Below, piece by piece: positions 8,123 to 18,525 of a stretch of DNA of 64,000 nucleotides. Made by a program: the position numbers and the translations under genes. How positions within the stretch are numbered: position 1 is the first letter of the stretch; every line of letters starts with the position of its first letter. Source of the DNA: Vibrio marisflavi CECT 7928 (lineage in GTDB: Bacteria > Pseudomonadota > Gammaproteobacteria > Enterobacterales > Vibrionaceae); NCBI RefSeq assembly GCF_921294215.1, contig NZ_CAKLDM010000002.1, forward strand, positions 1,736,001-1,800,000. The letters run 5' to 3'. The notes below the pieces were generated by a model. It ran no database searches. It saw only the letters and a program-made list of their open reading frames with translations, and had not been told where the DNA came from.

Positions 8123-9516
8123 TCCAATCTTCCTAGTTGTTTGTGCCAGATGACGGCGCTGCCACCTTGGCGTGAAATCCAAACTAATGCTGTATGGCCC
8201 GCTTTTACATTGAATTCATAATCGCGCCCTGCAACATTAACGCTTTGCTCTCCAGCTTTGACAAACCGACTAGCAGTATAAACATTACGCGGCAGCGTTT
8301 GCCAACTGCGTGTATCCGCTTGCTCAGTAAATGTATTCCATAAGTTTAGAATCAAATTGCTGATTTCCCCTCCTTTAGCAGCAGCTTCGCGTCGAATCTG
8401 ATCTTTTGCATATATTCGAAGGGCCTGACGAATAATAATAGTAGGCAGTCGCTCTGACAGATCATTTTCAGCCATGGCATTGACGTTCACTAACTTATCT
8501 GTGGGCAGTTTTTTGTCGTTTAAACGCAATGGTGAAAATCGTTCAGGTTCAACTTTTGGATAGTACGGGAGTGACAAGGAATAGATAGCACCGCCGCTGC
8601 TACTGTACAGTGGCAAAGACAACTTCCACTCTTGCCTAGCTTCAACTTCGCCTTCTTCCTCAATGACAATTACCCGCGCTTGATCTTTCTGCATTGTTTT
8701 AGGCTGACCATAGCGCTTCAGCAATAGCTGCAAATCTTGATTCATACCAAGCATATTCGCTACTCGAATCGTGCCATTAATCACTTGTTGATTATCCGGC
8801 ATCACAGCTAGAGCTCGACGATAATCAACATAAGCGTCATTTAGATCACCAGACGTCTCATACAATAGTGCCGATAAATAGAATAAGTAGGCATTCTGCA
8901 CTTCTCCCAAAACCTTCCCAGCATTTGGGTAGTTCGCGAGCACGCTGCCTAAGTTTGGTGAAATACCTTCACTTTGCATTTGCTTTTGCGCAGATTTCAG
9001 CTCACTCGCTCTGTCTTGTCGAGCTTTCATTTGCACTTGGTTGGCTTGACGCATCTCAACCAATGCACCGGTTAAGTCATTCTTATTGAGGTAATTAAGC
9101 CCTAAATAAAGGTGTAAGAAGCCGAGCTCGTAATCTGCAGGTTGGTATTCATTTAAATTGTCGTTAGCGGCTAAAGAACCGATATCTGTTGCTGTATCAG
9201 AAATGGAGACGACAGGTTGATTTTGCCACTTCTTCACTGCCTGATCACTTTTCTGGAAACTCGCCATACTATCCGCATACTTTTGATCCAAATAATATAC
9301 TCGACCTCTTTCCATATTATCGAGGATAGTTCCGGCTATATTGTGCTCCGGAAGAGCCTCTACCGCTTTACTGTAGCGACCCGCTTCCACCGCCTGATAA
9401 ACACCTTTATTCTGTGCACTATAGTGACTAAATAGATTCCCGCTCGACAAGTTGGCACATGACGTCAGCAAAGAGACTGTAGAAATTGCTATTATGAGCC
9501 GAGTATATTTTCGCAC
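8119..9516 (-). CDS. COG3014 family lipoprotein with TPR-like helices
   Basis: A 465-residue lipoprotein (lipobox LTSC at about residue 19). The first half is helical and TPR-like (YLGLNYLNKNDLTGALVEMRQAN; LSALLYETSGDLNDAYVDYRRAL), the second half is beta-rich and ends with a domain rich in Val/Gly. This family of unknown function commonly precedes ycfL-lpoB genes in vibrios and relatives but is not in the E. coli cluster. Its stop overlaps the ycfL start by four bases. By association it may work with the Lpo-type lipoproteins at the outer membrane; that is inference. Confidence 0.75.
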   Translation of the reverse strand: MRKYTRLIIAISTVSLLTSCANLSSGNLFSHYSAQNKGVYQAVEAGRYSKAVEALPEHNIAGTILDNMERGRVYYLDQKYADSMASFQKSDQAVKKWQNQPVVSISDTATDIGSLAANDNLNEYQPADYELGFLHLYLGLNYLNKNDLTGALVEMRQANQVQMKARQDRASELKSAQKQMQSEGISPNLGSVLANYPNAGKVLGEVQNAYLFYLSALLYETSGDLNDAYVDYRRALAVMPDNQQVINGTIRVANMLGMNQDLQLLLKRYGQPKTMQKDQARVIVIEEEGEVEARQEWKLSLPLYSSSGGAIYSLSLPYYPKVEPERFSPLRLNDKKLPTDKLVNVNAMAENDLSERLPTIIIRQALRIYAKDQIRREAAAKGGEISNLILNLWNTFTEQADTRSWQTLPRNVYTASRFVKAGEQSVNVAGRDYEFNVKAGHTALVWISRQGGSAVIWHKQLGRLE

Positions 9517-9719
9517 CGATGCTTTCCGTTCAAGTAGTGATTAGTCATTTCACCTTCAAGCGCCTATATATGTAAGGCTTGACTTAAAGTTCGCCTGTTC
9601 TTGAACTTAAGCTACTTGATAGGTACAAATTTAGATTACTTTGATATATAACAAATGGGCAGTACGCCCATTGAATTTATTACGAATATGTCGAATTGAT
9701 TGCAATTTTTGCGACGCTG

Positions 9720-10070
9720 TTAACCGACTAACATAGGCCCTAGCGGACGTCCGCCGACAAGATGCATATGTATGTGATACACCTCTTGACCTCCGTGTTT
9801 ATTGCAATTTACCAACAAACGATAACCATCTTCTGAGACACCTTCTTGCTCTGCGAGTTTCCTTGCAACAGTAAACATTCTTCCCATGGTCGCTTCATCA
9901 TCAGCTGTCACGTCATTCACTGTTGGGATCAATTTATTTGGGATTATTAAAATATGTGTCGGCGCTCTTGGGCTAATGTCCCTAAATGCTGTCACTAACT
10001 CGTCTTCATAAACGATATCTGCTGGGATTTCTTTGCGAATGATTTTACTAAAGATAGTCTCTTCAGCCAT
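9720..10070 (-). CDS. hinT: HinT purine nucleoside phosphoramidase (HIT family)
   Basis: A 116-residue histidine-triad protein (E. coli HinT 119) that hydrolyses adenosine phosphoramidates. The histidine triad H99-I-H101-M-H103 is intact, preceded by the family's [16 protein letters not shown] segment. The start at 10070 ([11 protein letters not shown]) matches the family; the longer frame from 10124 is not supported. It stands first in the block that continues with the COG3014 lipoprotein, ycfL, lpoB and thiK, the same order as E. coli, though 200 bp separate it from the next gene. Confidence 0.95.
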   Translation of the reverse strand: MAEETIFSKIIRKEIPADIVYEDELVTAFRDISPRAPTHILIIPNKLIPTVNDVTADDEATMGRMFTVARKLAEQEGVSEDGYRLLVNCNKHGGQEVYHIHMHLVGGRPLGPMLVG

Positions 10071-10397
10071 AAAATGCTCCATTACACTATGATTTATCTC
10101 GCCCAAGTATGCTTTATACGCCAAGAAAGCTCAATATTATCAACAGGCAATAGTTCTTCCTTAGCGCCAGATTGATGAGTGCGAGTCTTGGCACTTAACT
10201 TATATTGATATCGGTTAATATTTCGGGTTTATGTAAAATCCTTGTAAATAAAAGAAAAGAATTGCGAATAACAAAACAGATGACTTGTTTTTGAGGAAAT
10301 TAACTCAATATCGTAAAAAGGGTGCTGGCCGTCAGATAGTTACGTAAATCCACCGCCTTATAAACTCAAGCAGTAGAAGCCCTTAATGAGGAATGTT

Positions 10398-11558
10398 ATG
10401 ACTGTTCATGTAGGTATCATTGACTCCGATCCTATTCGCCTAATCACTCCACTTTTAGACAATAGAGTGACTGAGGCAAAAATGATATTTGTTGGCGATA
10501 TAAGCCAACAGACTATGTTTCAAAGACTGCAACAAGTTCTCAGCCAAAGAAACATTGAATCTGAATTTTATGATATTCCACAAGACGCTAACACATTGCT
10601 AATCAAGCAGTCTGCCCAAAAATTAGCAAAAAAACTAACCACAGAAAATGAAAAAGTCGTACTCAATGCAAGCTGTGGTTTAAGGCATCGACTTCTTTGC
10701 TTCTATGAGGTTTTCCGTAACTACGAATGGCCTATATTTGTTGTTGAGCCCAACAGCGATCGCTTTTGTTGGCTTTACCCAGAGTCTCGCGCAGATGGTC
10801 AAGTGCAAGACAACATTACCATTGCAGACTACCTGACTATTTTTGGTGCACGAGGCGAGTTTAACGAAGAAGAGATATCTCCAAGCCTAAATGAAACCCT
10901 GCATCTAATAGGAAAACGCTGGGCTAGCCAAGCACTTGAGTTGGGCCCGGGACTCGCTACTCTAAACTACTTAGCCACAACCTGTAGAAAAGAGCAAAAG
11001 CTTGACGTTGAGCTCACCGAAAAGCAGCAAGGCTACCGAGAATTAAGTCAGCTTATCAACGACCTAGTCGATGCTAACATTGCTAACTACGACAAGGGTG
11101 TTTTAACTTTTGCCGATGAGAATGCGCGCCGTTTCTCAAATGGAGAATGGTTAGAGAACCTAGTACATACTACGGTTCGACGTATTCAAGACAAGATGCC
11201 GACCATACAGGACCATTCACTAGGTGTTCAAGTATATAGAAAGCTTGGTGAACGAGAAGTTAGAAACGAATTGGATGTCGCCTGCGTCGTAAACAATAAA
11301 CTGCATATTATCGAGTGCAAAACCAAAGGTATGAGAGATGACGGAGACGACACCTTATACAAACTGGAGTCTTTACGAGACCTTCTAGGAGGACTGCAAG
11401 CAAGAGCAATGCTCGTGAGTTTCCGCCCATTGAGGTATAACGATATTACACGCGCGGAAGATCTAGGATTAGCACTGATCGGCCCTGAGGAGTTAGGTGA
11501 TCTTGAGTTGCACCTTACGCAATGGTTCTGGGAAGCCGGTGGCCACGAAGCGTCCTAG
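10398..11558 (+). CDS. CARF domain PD-(D/E)XK nuclease, VC1899 / Card1-Can2-like (DUF1887)
   Basis: A 386-residue protein related to V. cholerae VC1899 (DUF1887), the founding structure of the Card1/Can2 group of CARF nucleases. Residues 1-145 form the CARF Rossmann-like ligand domain (MTVHVGIIDSD ... KMIFVGDIS ... VVLNASCGLRHR, where N90-S92-G94 match the ligand-loop pattern). Residues ~150-265 look like a linking helical/winged-helix part. The C-terminal nuclease carries E291-L-D293 and I-I-E306-C-K308, the PD-(D/E)XK core. Card1/Can2 enzymes are turned on by cyclic tetra-adenylate from type III CRISPR and cut nucleic acid. The start at 10398 is preferred over 10386 because a GAGGA site precedes it. 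It stands alone, divergent from hinT and convergent with fadR, with no cas genes or arrays in the window. Confidence 0.88.
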   Translation: MTVHVGIIDSDPIRLITPLLDNRVTEAKMIFVGDISQQTMFQRLQQVLSQRNIESEFYDIPQDANTLLIKQSAQKLAKKLTTENEKVVLNASCGLRHRLLCFYEVFRNYEWPIFVVEPNSDRFCWLYPESRADGQVQDNITIADYLTIFGARGEFNEEEISPSLNETLHLIGKRWASQALELGPGLATLNYLATTCRKEQKLDVELTEKQQGYRELSQLINDLVDANIANYDKGVLTFADENARRFSNGEWLENLVHTTVRRIQDKMPTIQDHSLGVQVYRKLGEREVRNELDVACVVNNKLHIIECKTKGMRDDGDDTLYKLESLRDLLGGLQARAMLVSFRPLRYNDITRAEDLGLALIGPEELGDLELHLTQWFWEAGGHEAS

Positions 11559-11562
11559 AATC

Positions 11563-11593
11563 AAAAAAGCCTGTCTTCAATGACAGGCTTTTC
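11563..11593. terminator. Bidirectional terminator between the CARF nuclease and fadR
   Basis: AAGCCTGTC / GACAGGCTT stem, six-base loop, A run on the left and T run on the right; the flanking genes converge. Confidence 0.85.
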
Positions 11594-11614
11594 ATTAGAA
11601 GACTCTCTTAGGCT

Positions 11615-12454
11615 CTAGTGTTCATCTTCGGTAAAGTTTGTTGGTAATGTAGTTTTCATTTTGTTCCAGATCTGCGAGCTTTCAAGACCATAATGGCGCA
11701 CAACTAAAGGTAGTTTATCCCTTTCACCAGAGCGGCAAACATCAAGAAGCTCACGGTAAAAGTTCATTGCTAAAGAACGCGCTGTTTCATTCGAGAAGTA
11801 ATAGCTTCCAACCCTGTCATATAACTTTTTCAGGCCATTAAAAATTAAGCCATAGATTTGATTTCCTGAGTGGAAAGCCAAACGTTGGAAAAGCATATAG
11901 TCGTAAAAGTTAAAGGTTTTCGCGATTAGCGTTGCCTGACGAACTTCCGGGTCTTTTTCACCATCATCGCCAATATACTGAGATATCTTTTCAGCATATG
12001 GTGACGCTTCCATAAAAGCATCCCAAGATTCAGCATTCAGTAGTGCTTCACAAGACTCAATCACATTAGATATCGTACGCTCTGAACTCTCTTTGTTCAC
12101 TTTGAAGGCGTAACGCATAAAGATCGGGCTGATATTCGCGCGAGCTGCTAGCAAGTCTTCCACTATCGCAGTTGCATTATCTGCATCCAGAGTCATGAGC
12201 GTGTCTAGGATATGGAGTCCAGACGTTTCCATAAACTCATTAACTTTTGTCGGTTTCCCATGACGAATAGTTAGCCAACCGTCTCTAGCTAATCTTTGCA
12301 GGACTTCGCGCAACGTTGTGCGAGTGACACCAATTAGTTCAGAAAGCTCTCGTTCAGCTGGTAAGATTGAACCTGGTGGAAAGCGACCATTCCATATGCT
12401 TTCGATAATATACTTTTCTGCAAATCCAGCCGGACTTTTTGCCTTAATGACCAT
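11615..12454 (-). CDS. fadR: Fatty-acid metabolism regulator FadR (vibrio long form)
   Basis: A GntR-family dimeric regulator that represses fad and activates fab genes and is released from DNA by long-chain acyl-CoA. The N-terminal winged helix is intact ([36 protein letters not shown]). The product has 279 residues against 239 in E. coli; vibrio FadR proteins have a ~40-residue insertion in the ligand domain that provides a second acyl-CoA site, and the extra stretch here (about residues 130-180, [18 protein letters not shown] and [10 protein letters not shown]) fits that. It is divergent from nhaB, as in E. coli. Confidence 0.95.
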   Translation of the reverse strand: MVIKAKSPAGFAEKYIIESIWNGRFPPGSILPAERELSELIGVTRTTLREVLQRLARDGWLTIRHGKPTKVNEFMETSGLHILDTLMTLDADNATAIVEDLLAARANISPIFMRYAFKVNKESSERTISNVIESCEALLNAESWDAFMEASPYAEKISQYIGDDGEKDPEVRQATLIAKTFNFYDYMLFQRLAFHSGNQIYGLIFNGLKKLYDRVGSYYFSNETARSLAMNFYRELLDVCRSGERDKLPLVVRHYGLESSQIWNKMKTTLPTNFTEDEH

Positions 12455-13194
12455 TAATTACTTTTCCAATTTGTTATATTTCCAAGCAACCATCGTGGGC
12501 GTGTTGTTGGATGTTTGGGTATAAGAGTCCAATGCAACTCATCATACCACTAGTTTGGCACGATAAAAATAAAATGCATAAAACTTCTCTATCTCACTGT
12601 GACGCTACAGCATTCTTGACTCTGGGTTGACACCTATGCGGATTCAGTCAATCAATTTAATTTTTCATAAATAACTGAAAAGCACAGCCTTATACAAAAG
12701 GCGCCTGCATATAAATAATTATGACCACTAACTTAGCAAATATGTCCGTCTAAAATACCTAAATACAGTCAGTTATGAGATTAAAAATATGAATACAAGC
12801 ACCCAATATCATTAACATTTATGCAATTTTAGTAAGATAAAATGCATATAATACGCGCTTACAACACAATCCCTCATAAAAGTTAGTTTATTCCAAGAAA
12901 AATTACCAAAACCGCTGCTTTGATCTCGTTTCGAGATAAATCACAGCCTCAACTAAGGCTAAACTGGCGCTAAGTATTGACTCTATAACATTGATCAGTA
13001 GAGTTTGCGTCGAGCATGGAGCGCTTGCGATTAATTTTCAGGGAGGGACTGCACAGAATCATCCCTATGATGCTCACTTTTCATAATAAAAACACCTTAT
13101 CTGTGCAGCGTTAATCTACGTCATTGACTAGCTAGTACCCCTAAATGAATGCAAGCCATATAAATTTGGTTTAAAACAAATAAGAGTATTATTT
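12455..13194. other. fadR-nhaB divergent region
   Basis: This 740-bp stretch holds no convincing gene. The fadR side is AT-rich and without clear motifs to my reading. The nhaB side contains a dense set of perfect inverted repeats between 12923 and 13108 (described separately) followed by an unstructured, AT-rich approach to the nhaB start. Confidence 0.6.
12923..13108 (+). promoter_or_regulatory. Structured leader upstream of nhaB (candidate cis-regulatory RNA)
   Basis: Perfect pairings in order: ATCTCG/CGAGAT (12923-12928 with 12932-12937), AGCCT/AGGCT (12945-12949 with 12956-12960), ACTCTA/TAGAGT (12980-12985 with 12999-13004), GAGCAT/ATGCTC (13012-13017 with 13070-13075) enclosing AGGGA/TCCCT (13040-13044 with 13062-13066). 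A 9-base arm CTGCACAGA (13049-13057) pairs perfectly with TCTGTGCAG (13100-13108), which conflicts with nesting inside the GAGCAT/ATGCTC helix, so the two states would be alternative or form a pseudoknot. This is the look of a riboswitch-like leader for a Na+/H+ antiporter. I cannot match it to a known class. Confidence 0.45.
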
Positions 13195-14784
13195 ATGCCG
13201 ATGTCATTCGGAAACGCTTTTGTCAAAAACTTTCTTGGCAATTCACCAACTTGGTACAAAGCGGCAATTGTTGCTTTTTTAGTCATCAACCCTATCGTAT
13301 TTCATTTCAACCCATTTGTTGCCGGTTGGCTGCTTGTCGTTGAGTTTATCTTTACTCTCGCTATGGCACTGAAGTGCTACCCTCTGCAACCAGGTGGCTT
13401 GTTAGCCATTGAAGCGATTGCTATTGGAATGACTAGCCCAGAACAAGTTAAACATGAATTAGTGAGTAACATCGAAGTTCTATTGCTACTGATCTTTATG
13501 GTCGCTGGCATCTACTTTATGAAGCAACTACTTCTTTTCATCTTTACCAAAATATTGCTTGGTATACGCTCAAAAGTTCTCCTTTCACTTTCATTCTGCT
13601 TTGTCTCAGCATTTCTATCGGCATTTTTAGATGCTTTAACGGTGATTGCGGTTGTTATCAGCGTCGCGGTCGGCTTCTACGCGATATACCATAAGGTCGC
13701 TTCAGGGAAAGGAACCAACTCTTCTCATGACCATACCCAAGACGAACATCTGTGCTCATTGTCACGTGACGACTTGGAGCGCTATCGAGCATTTCTTCGT
13801 TCGTTATTAATGCACGCTGGTATTGGTACTGCTCTAGGTGGCGTAATGACCATGGTTGGTGAGCCTCAGAACCTGATCATCGCCGACCAAGCGGGCTGGC
13901 AGTTCGGTGACTTCATCATCCGTATGGCTCCAATTACGGTTCCGGTATTCATTTTCGGACTTATCACTTGTGCTCTAGTAGAGAAGTTCAAAGTATTTGG
14001 TTACGGCGCTGAACTACCAGACAACGTGCGAAAAATTCTAGTCGATTTCGACAAAGCTGAAAAACAATCCCGAACCAAACAAGATGTAGTCAAGCTGTAT
14101 GTTCAGGGCATAATCGCAGTTTGGTTAATGATTGGGTTAGCATTCCACTTAGCCGCTGTAGGCCTAATTGGTTTGTCTGTGATTATCCTGGCTACCTCTT
14201 TCACAGGTGTAGTTGAAGAGCATCAAATCGGCCGTGCGTTTGAAGAAGCACTGCCATTTACCGCCCTATTAGCCGTATTCTTCTCGATAGTCGCGGTAAT
14301 CATTGATCAACATCTATTTGGCCCAGTGATCGACGCTGTTCTAAACGTCAAAAATGAAAGTACACAGTTAGCACTGTTTTATGTCGCCAACGGACTACTT
14401 TCGATGGTGTCCGACAATGTGTTTGTTGGGACCGTATATATTCTTGAAGTAAAGGATGCTTTAGCCCAAGGGCTTATTTCACGTGAGCAATTTGATTTGT
14501 TGGCAGTAGCTATTAACACTGGTACTAATCTACCTTCAGTTGCAACACCAAACGGCCAAGCAGCGTTCTTGTTCTTGCTGACTTCAACACTTGCTCCATT
14601 AATCCGACTATCGTATGGCCGAATGGTGTTGATGGCTCTACCCTATACGATTGTCCTTTCACTTGTCGGTTTATTTGGCATCATGTTCTTTATTGAACCA
14701 ATGACAGCCTATTTCCACCAAATGCACTGGATTACAGACAGTGCAGTTCAAGCTGTCGGGGCCGTAAAAGCTACTAGTCACTAG
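13195..14784 (+). CDS. nhaB: Na+/H+ antiporter NhaB
   Basis: A 529-residue inner-membrane antiporter (E. coli NhaB 513) exchanging cytoplasmic Na+ for external H+. Many hydrophobic segments are visible, for example [37 protein letters not shown] and [20 protein letters not shown], where the FLDALTV aspartate is typical of the ion-transporter superfamily. [14 protein letters not shown] and [18 protein letters not shown] are the two family signatures. It begins [15 protein letters not shown] as other vibrio NhaB proteins do. In a marine bacterium it contributes to Na+ and pH balance. A structured leader precedes it and a terminator follows. Confidence 0.96.
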   Translation: MPMSFGNAFVKNFLGNSPTWYKAAIVAFLVINPIVFHFNPFVAGWLLVVEFIFTLAMALKCYPLQPGGLLAIEAIAIGMTSPEQVKHELVSNIEVLLLLIFMVAGIYFMKQLLLFIFTKILLGIRSKVLLSLSFCFVSAFLSAFLDALTVIAVVISVAVGFYAIYHKVASGKGTNSSHDHTQDEHLCSLSRDDLERYRAFLRSLLMHAGIGTALGGVMTMVGEPQNLIIADQAGWQFGDFIIRMAPITVPVFIFGLITCALVEKFKVFGYGAELPDNVRKILVDFDKAEKQSRTKQDVVKLYVQGIIAVWLMIGLAFHLAAVGLIGLSVIILATSFTGVVEEHQIGRAFEEALPFTALLAVFFSIVAVIIDQHLFGPVIDAVLNVKNESTQLALFYVANGLLSMVSDNVFVGTVYILEVKDALAQGLISREQFDLLAVAINTGTNLPSVATPNGQAAFLFLLTSTLAPLIRLSYGRMVLMALPYTIVLSLVGLFGIMFFIEPMTAYFHQMHWITDSAVQAVGAVKATSH

Positions 14785-14820
14785 AAAAACTAGTTGAATA
14801 TGGAACCAATACAAGATAAA

Positions 14821-14845
14821 AAGCTCTGATATGTCAGAGCTTTTG
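14821..14845 (+). terminator. Terminator after nhaB
   Basis: AAGCTCTGA / TCAGAGCTT nine-base stem with a four-base loop and T run. dsbB begins 24 bases later, so it separates nhaB from dsbB unless read through. Confidence 0.8.
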
Positions 14846-14868
14846 TCTATATACCTAAGGGTCACTGT

Positions 14869-15402
14869 GTGAGTTTACTACTATCAATAAAACAATTTTC
14901 AAAACGTCGCTTGTCCTGGTCTCTACTACTACTTTTTACACTATTTTTCGAAGGTAGCGCGCTATTCTTCCAGCATGTCATGCACCTAGACCCATGTGTC
15001 ATGTGTGTCTATGAGCGTGTATCTATGCTCGGAATCATCATTGGCGCTCTGATTGGTTTAATAAACCCTAAGCATTTCACCTTTTTCTGGATGGGTATGG
15101 TTATATGGGCAGCCAGCTCAGCTAAAGGGCTTTCACTCGCGATCGAGCATGTGAGTATTCAATTGCATCCAAGCATATTCAATACATGTAGCCTAGTTCC
15201 TGAATTCCCAAGCTGGCTTCAACTTAATCAGTGGTTTCCTTGGATATTCTCTGCAAGTGGAGAGTGCTCAAAAATATCTTGGCAATTCTTAACCCTTTCA
15301 ATGCCACAATGGTTGATTGTCATCTTTGCCGGCAACCTCATTGCTATTGCAATTATTTTCCTTAGCCAATTTGCTAAGAAATCCGAGTTAAGCCTCCGAT
15401 AA
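14869..15402 (+). CDS. dsbB: Disulfide bond formation protein DsbB
   Basis: An inner-membrane protein of 177 residues that re-oxidises DsbA and hands electrons to quinone. The first periplasmic loop has the active pair C43-V-M-C46 (DPCVMCVYER), and the second loop has C107 and C133, giving all four essential cysteines. Four membrane segments are evident. Translation begins at a GTG with AAGG nine bases upstream. It lies after nhaB, as in E. coli, and converges with ftsK. Confidence 0.96.
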   Translation: MSLLLSIKQFSKRRLSWSLLLLFTLFFEGSALFFQHVMHLDPCVMCVYERVSMLGIIIGALIGLINPKHFTFFWMGMVIWAASSAKGLSLAIEHVSIQLHPSIFNTCSLVPEFPSWLQLNQWFPWIFSASGECSKISWQFLTLSMPQWLIVIFAGNLIAIAIIFLSQFAKKSELSLR

Positions 15403-15404
15403 AA

Positions 15405-15433
15405 AAATCCCCCGCTATCTTCGCGGGGGATTT
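15405..15433. terminator. Bidirectional terminator between dsbB and ftsK
   Basis: ATCCCCCGC / GCGGGGGAT stem with A run before and T-rich end after, between convergent genes. Confidence 0.88.
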
Positions 15434-15453
15434 CATTGTTACTCTAAGTTCAG

Positions 15454-18312
15454 TTAGTTCATATCTCTACCCGGTGCAGGAGCGAGTACTTCTCGATTTC
15501 CGTTATGGCCCGGTGCACTCACGATACCTTGTGCTTCAAGTTGCTCTACGATTCTCGCTGCTCGGTTGTAACCAATCTTAAAGCGACGCTGCACACCTGA
15601 AACAGAACCTCGGCGAGTTTCCACAACATGCTCCACCACCTGATCAAATAGTGGATCCATCTCTTCATCAGTTTCCATTTTTTCGCCTGGAAGCAGTGTT
15701 TCTGGAGATTGGTCGCCACTTGTAATTTCTTCGATATACTCAGGCTTGCCACGCGCTTTCCAGTTGTTTACGACCGCATGCACATCGTCATCTGATGCGA
15801 ACGCCCCATGAACACGAGTTGTATGACTTGAGCCTGGTGGCAAATACAACATATCACCCATGCCAAGCAAAGACTCAGCACCACCCTGATCCAGTATCGT
15901 TCTAGAGTCAGTTTTCGTTGATACAGTAAAGGCAACACGAGTTGGTATGTTGGCTTTAATCAAACCAGTAATCACATCAACAGAAGGCCTTTGTGTTGCT
16001 AAGATCAGGTGAATACCCGCTGCACGTGCTTTTTGTGCAAGTCGAGCAATGAGCTCTTCCACCTTTTTACCAACGACCATCATCAAGTCAGCAAACTCAT
16101 CAACAATAACTACTATGTAAGGAAGATTGGTGAGCAAAGGCGCTTCCTGATCCATGCTGTCACCCTCTTTCCATAACGGGTCATGAATCGGGTGTCCTGC
16201 CGCAGCAGCCATCTTGAGTTTATCGTTGAAACCTTTAATGTTTCTGACCCCAAGAGCTGACATTAATTTATAGCGACGTTCCATTTCTCCAACACACCAA
16301 CGCAACGCATTGGACGCATCTTTCATGTCAGTGACAACTTCAGAAAGTAAATGAGGAATGCCTTCGTAAACAGATAGTTCAAGCATTTTCGGGTCAATCA
16401 TGATGAAACGAACTTCTTCTGGAGTCGCTTTATAAAGCATACTCAAGATCATCACGTTCACTCCAACCGACTTACCTGAACCCGTAGTACCCGCAACCAA
16501 CACATGAGGCATTTTAGACAGGTCCGCGACTACCGCATCTCCGGCGATATCTTGCCCAAGAACGACCGTTGTTGGAGAGCTCGCATTCTCAAATTGAGGG
16601 CTTCCCACTACATCCGAGAAATAAACGGTCTGGCGGCTCATATTTGGTAGCTCTAAGCCAACATAAGGTTTGCCCGGAATAACCTCAACCACTCGTACTG
16701 CCATTGCAGAGAGAGAGCGAGCCAAATCCATAGAGAGACTAGAAATACGGCTAACCTTAACGCCAGGAGCCAAATCGAGCTCGAATCGAGTAATTACTGG
16801 ACCGGGGAATATATCGACGACCTCAGCCTGAATTTTGTAATCAGCCAATTTAGCTTCAACCAAACGAGCGATGTTTTCTAGCGCTTCTCTATCAATAAAG
16901 TTTTCTCTCTTTTCAGGATGATAAAGTAGCTCTAACGTTGGCATCGGCTCTTCTGGCACTGGTAAGTCTGTTTCTTTTTGCACCAAGAATGGGTTGTGTT
17001 TTTCTTTTGCTGTCACCTTCGCATCAGCAACCATATCTTGAAATGCTTGCACATCTTGATCGATATTTTCAGCAACCTTCTCTTCTACTTCGTCATCAAT
17101 ATCAAAAGAAGAAATGACCGGTTGCTGGTGCGCTTCATCAGATTCGAAGTCATCAAAAACCTGTTCAAACTGCTCAGTATCTATAACCGGATCAACTGGG
17201 TCAGTGTCAATATTCCATGGGGTGTCCTGAACAACCACAGACTCCTTTTCAGCAAAAGGCTCAGAAGTAACCTCTTCATGTACTGAAGCTATCGGTTCAT
17301 TTAAAGAGTTATCAACAACCGAAAGCCCATCCTGACTTGCCGCTGCGCGTTCTAGCTCTTCAATAGTAGCGTTTAAATCTTGCCTTTGAGTCTCTATGTC
17401 TGAGTCTGCGAGCGTGAATTCTTCAGAAACTGCATCGGTACCCGTTTTAAGGAAGTTTGGCACTGGCTCTTTGCGCTCTTGCTTCGATTTCTCTGGGACA
17501 TGTATATTGAACTTACGCTTAATGGACTTAGTTTCCATTAGAGGGTCGCTAATTTGCGCCTCCTCAATAGCTTCATTTTCAACAACTTTTTCCTGAGGTT
17601 TTGACGACTCTATCAGTAGATCATCTTTTGCCGCAAAGCTTGTTGGTTGAATAAGCTCATCTTTCTCACCGCGAGCACGATTGAACAATGAGGTTAAAGC
17701 ACTGATTGCTTTTTCACCCAACCACTCCACAACTCTTAACCATGAAATACCAGTAAGAAGAGTAAAACCCGCTCCCCACAAAAATAGGAAAACGAGCGTT
17801 GTCCCCAACACGTTTAGTGTTGGCAGAGCAAGGTTAGTAAGCACATCCCCTATTACACCACCAGAGGAAAAGTACCAAATATCATTCGCGTTAATATCAG
17901 CTAAACCACAGCTAGTTGAGATAAGAATCACCAAGCCTAAAACGCGGGTGCCCCAAAGCATAAAATCAATGGGCTCGCCACTGTCTTTCTTCCGATAGTA
18001 AACCCACGAAGAAATTACCAATAAGAAAGGCACTAAATAAGCTAGCACTCCAAATGTGAAAAAGAGTGTATCTGCGACATAAGCTCCGACGAAACCACCA
18101 GCATTATTGATATGCATGCCCCACGCAGTTTGGGACCATGAAGGATCAGCTGGGCTGAAAGTGATAAGCGCCACAAATAGCAACATGGAGACAAGTACGG
18201 CTAGGATTAACCCGCACTCTTTGAGGCGTTGCGAACCGTTTAAACGGAAAGGACGAGGCACTTCACCCGTTTTAACGATAGTTTCGACTTTATTCTTGCT
18301 CTCTTTGAACAT
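15454..18312 (-). CDS. ftsK: DNA translocase FtsK
   Basis: A 952-residue divisome protein that anchors at the septum and pumps DNA to resolve chromosome dimers at dif with XerCD. The N-terminal ~210 residues contain membrane segments ([18 protein letters not shown] and others), then a long acidic linker rich in Glu/Asp/Val, then the motor with Walker A ([12 protein letters not shown]) and Walker B ([13 protein letters not shown]), and a C-terminal winged-helix gamma domain ([22 protein letters not shown]) that reads KOPS. Shorter than E. coli FtsK (1329) because the linker is shorter. It follows lrp on the same strand, as in E. coli, but converges with dsbB. Confidence 0.97.
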   Translation of the reverse strand: MFKESKNKVETIVKTGEVPRPFRLNGSQRLKECGLILAVLVSMLLFVALITFSPADPSWSQTAWGMHINNAGGFVGAYVADTLFFTFGVLAYLVPFLLVISSWVYYRKKDSGEPIDFMLWGTRVLGLVILISTSCGLADINANDIWYFSSGGVIGDVLTNLALPTLNVLGTTLVFLFLWGAGFTLLTGISWLRVVEWLGEKAISALTSLFNRARGEKDELIQPTSFAAKDDLLIESSKPQEKVVENEAIEEAQISDPLMETKSIKRKFNIHVPEKSKQERKEPVPNFLKTGTDAVSEEFTLADSDIETQRQDLNATIEELERAAASQDGLSVVDNSLNEPIASVHEEVTSEPFAEKESVVVQDTPWNIDTDPVDPVIDTEQFEQVFDDFESDEAHQQPVISSFDIDDEVEEKVAENIDQDVQAFQDMVADAKVTAKEKHNPFLVQKETDLPVPEEPMPTLELLYHPEKRENFIDREALENIARLVEAKLADYKIQAEVVDIFPGPVITRFELDLAPGVKVSRISSLSMDLARSLSAMAVRVVEVIPGKPYVGLELPNMSRQTVYFSDVVGSPQFENASSPTTVVLGQDIAGDAVVADLSKMPHVLVAGTTGSGKSVGVNVMILSMLYKATPEEVRFIMIDPKMLELSVYEGIPHLLSEVVTDMKDASNALRWCVGEMERRYKLMSALGVRNIKGFNDKLKMAAAAGHPIHDPLWKEGDSMDQEAPLLTNLPYIVVIVDEFADLMMVVGKKVEELIARLAQKARAAGIHLILATQRPSVDVITGLIKANIPTRVAFTVSTKTDSRTILDQGGAESLLGMGDMLYLPPGSSHTTRVHGAFASDDDVHAVVNNWKARGKPEYIEEITSGDQSPETLLPGEKMETDEEMDPLFDQVVEHVVETRRGSVSGVQRRFKIGYNRAARIVEQLEAQGIVSAPGHNGNREVLAPAPGRDMN

Positions 18313-18525
18313 AAATTACTGAATCATCCGCTGACACTATCCATTTTAGGATAGGCACTGTTAAATACAATTTGAGCGGTGTTGGCCGATTACCTTAAGT
18401 TTAGTCATTTATAAACAAATGATTAAAACGAAAAAACAACGAGCCAGCAACCACTCATAAAGATTTAAACATATCGAGGTTCAAAACCCAATTGCCGAAA
18501 GTCAGAATATAGAAAGGTATTTCGG

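Noticed and set aside
13041..13048. GGGAGGGA as a possible KOPS or operator site
   Set aside because: KOPS needs GGGNAGGG; this lacks one base and lies in the paired leader region.
12923..13108. Lysine riboswitch or c-di-GMP riboswitch ahead of nhaB
   Set aside because: The conserved core strings of both classes as I know them are absent, so I left the element unclassified.
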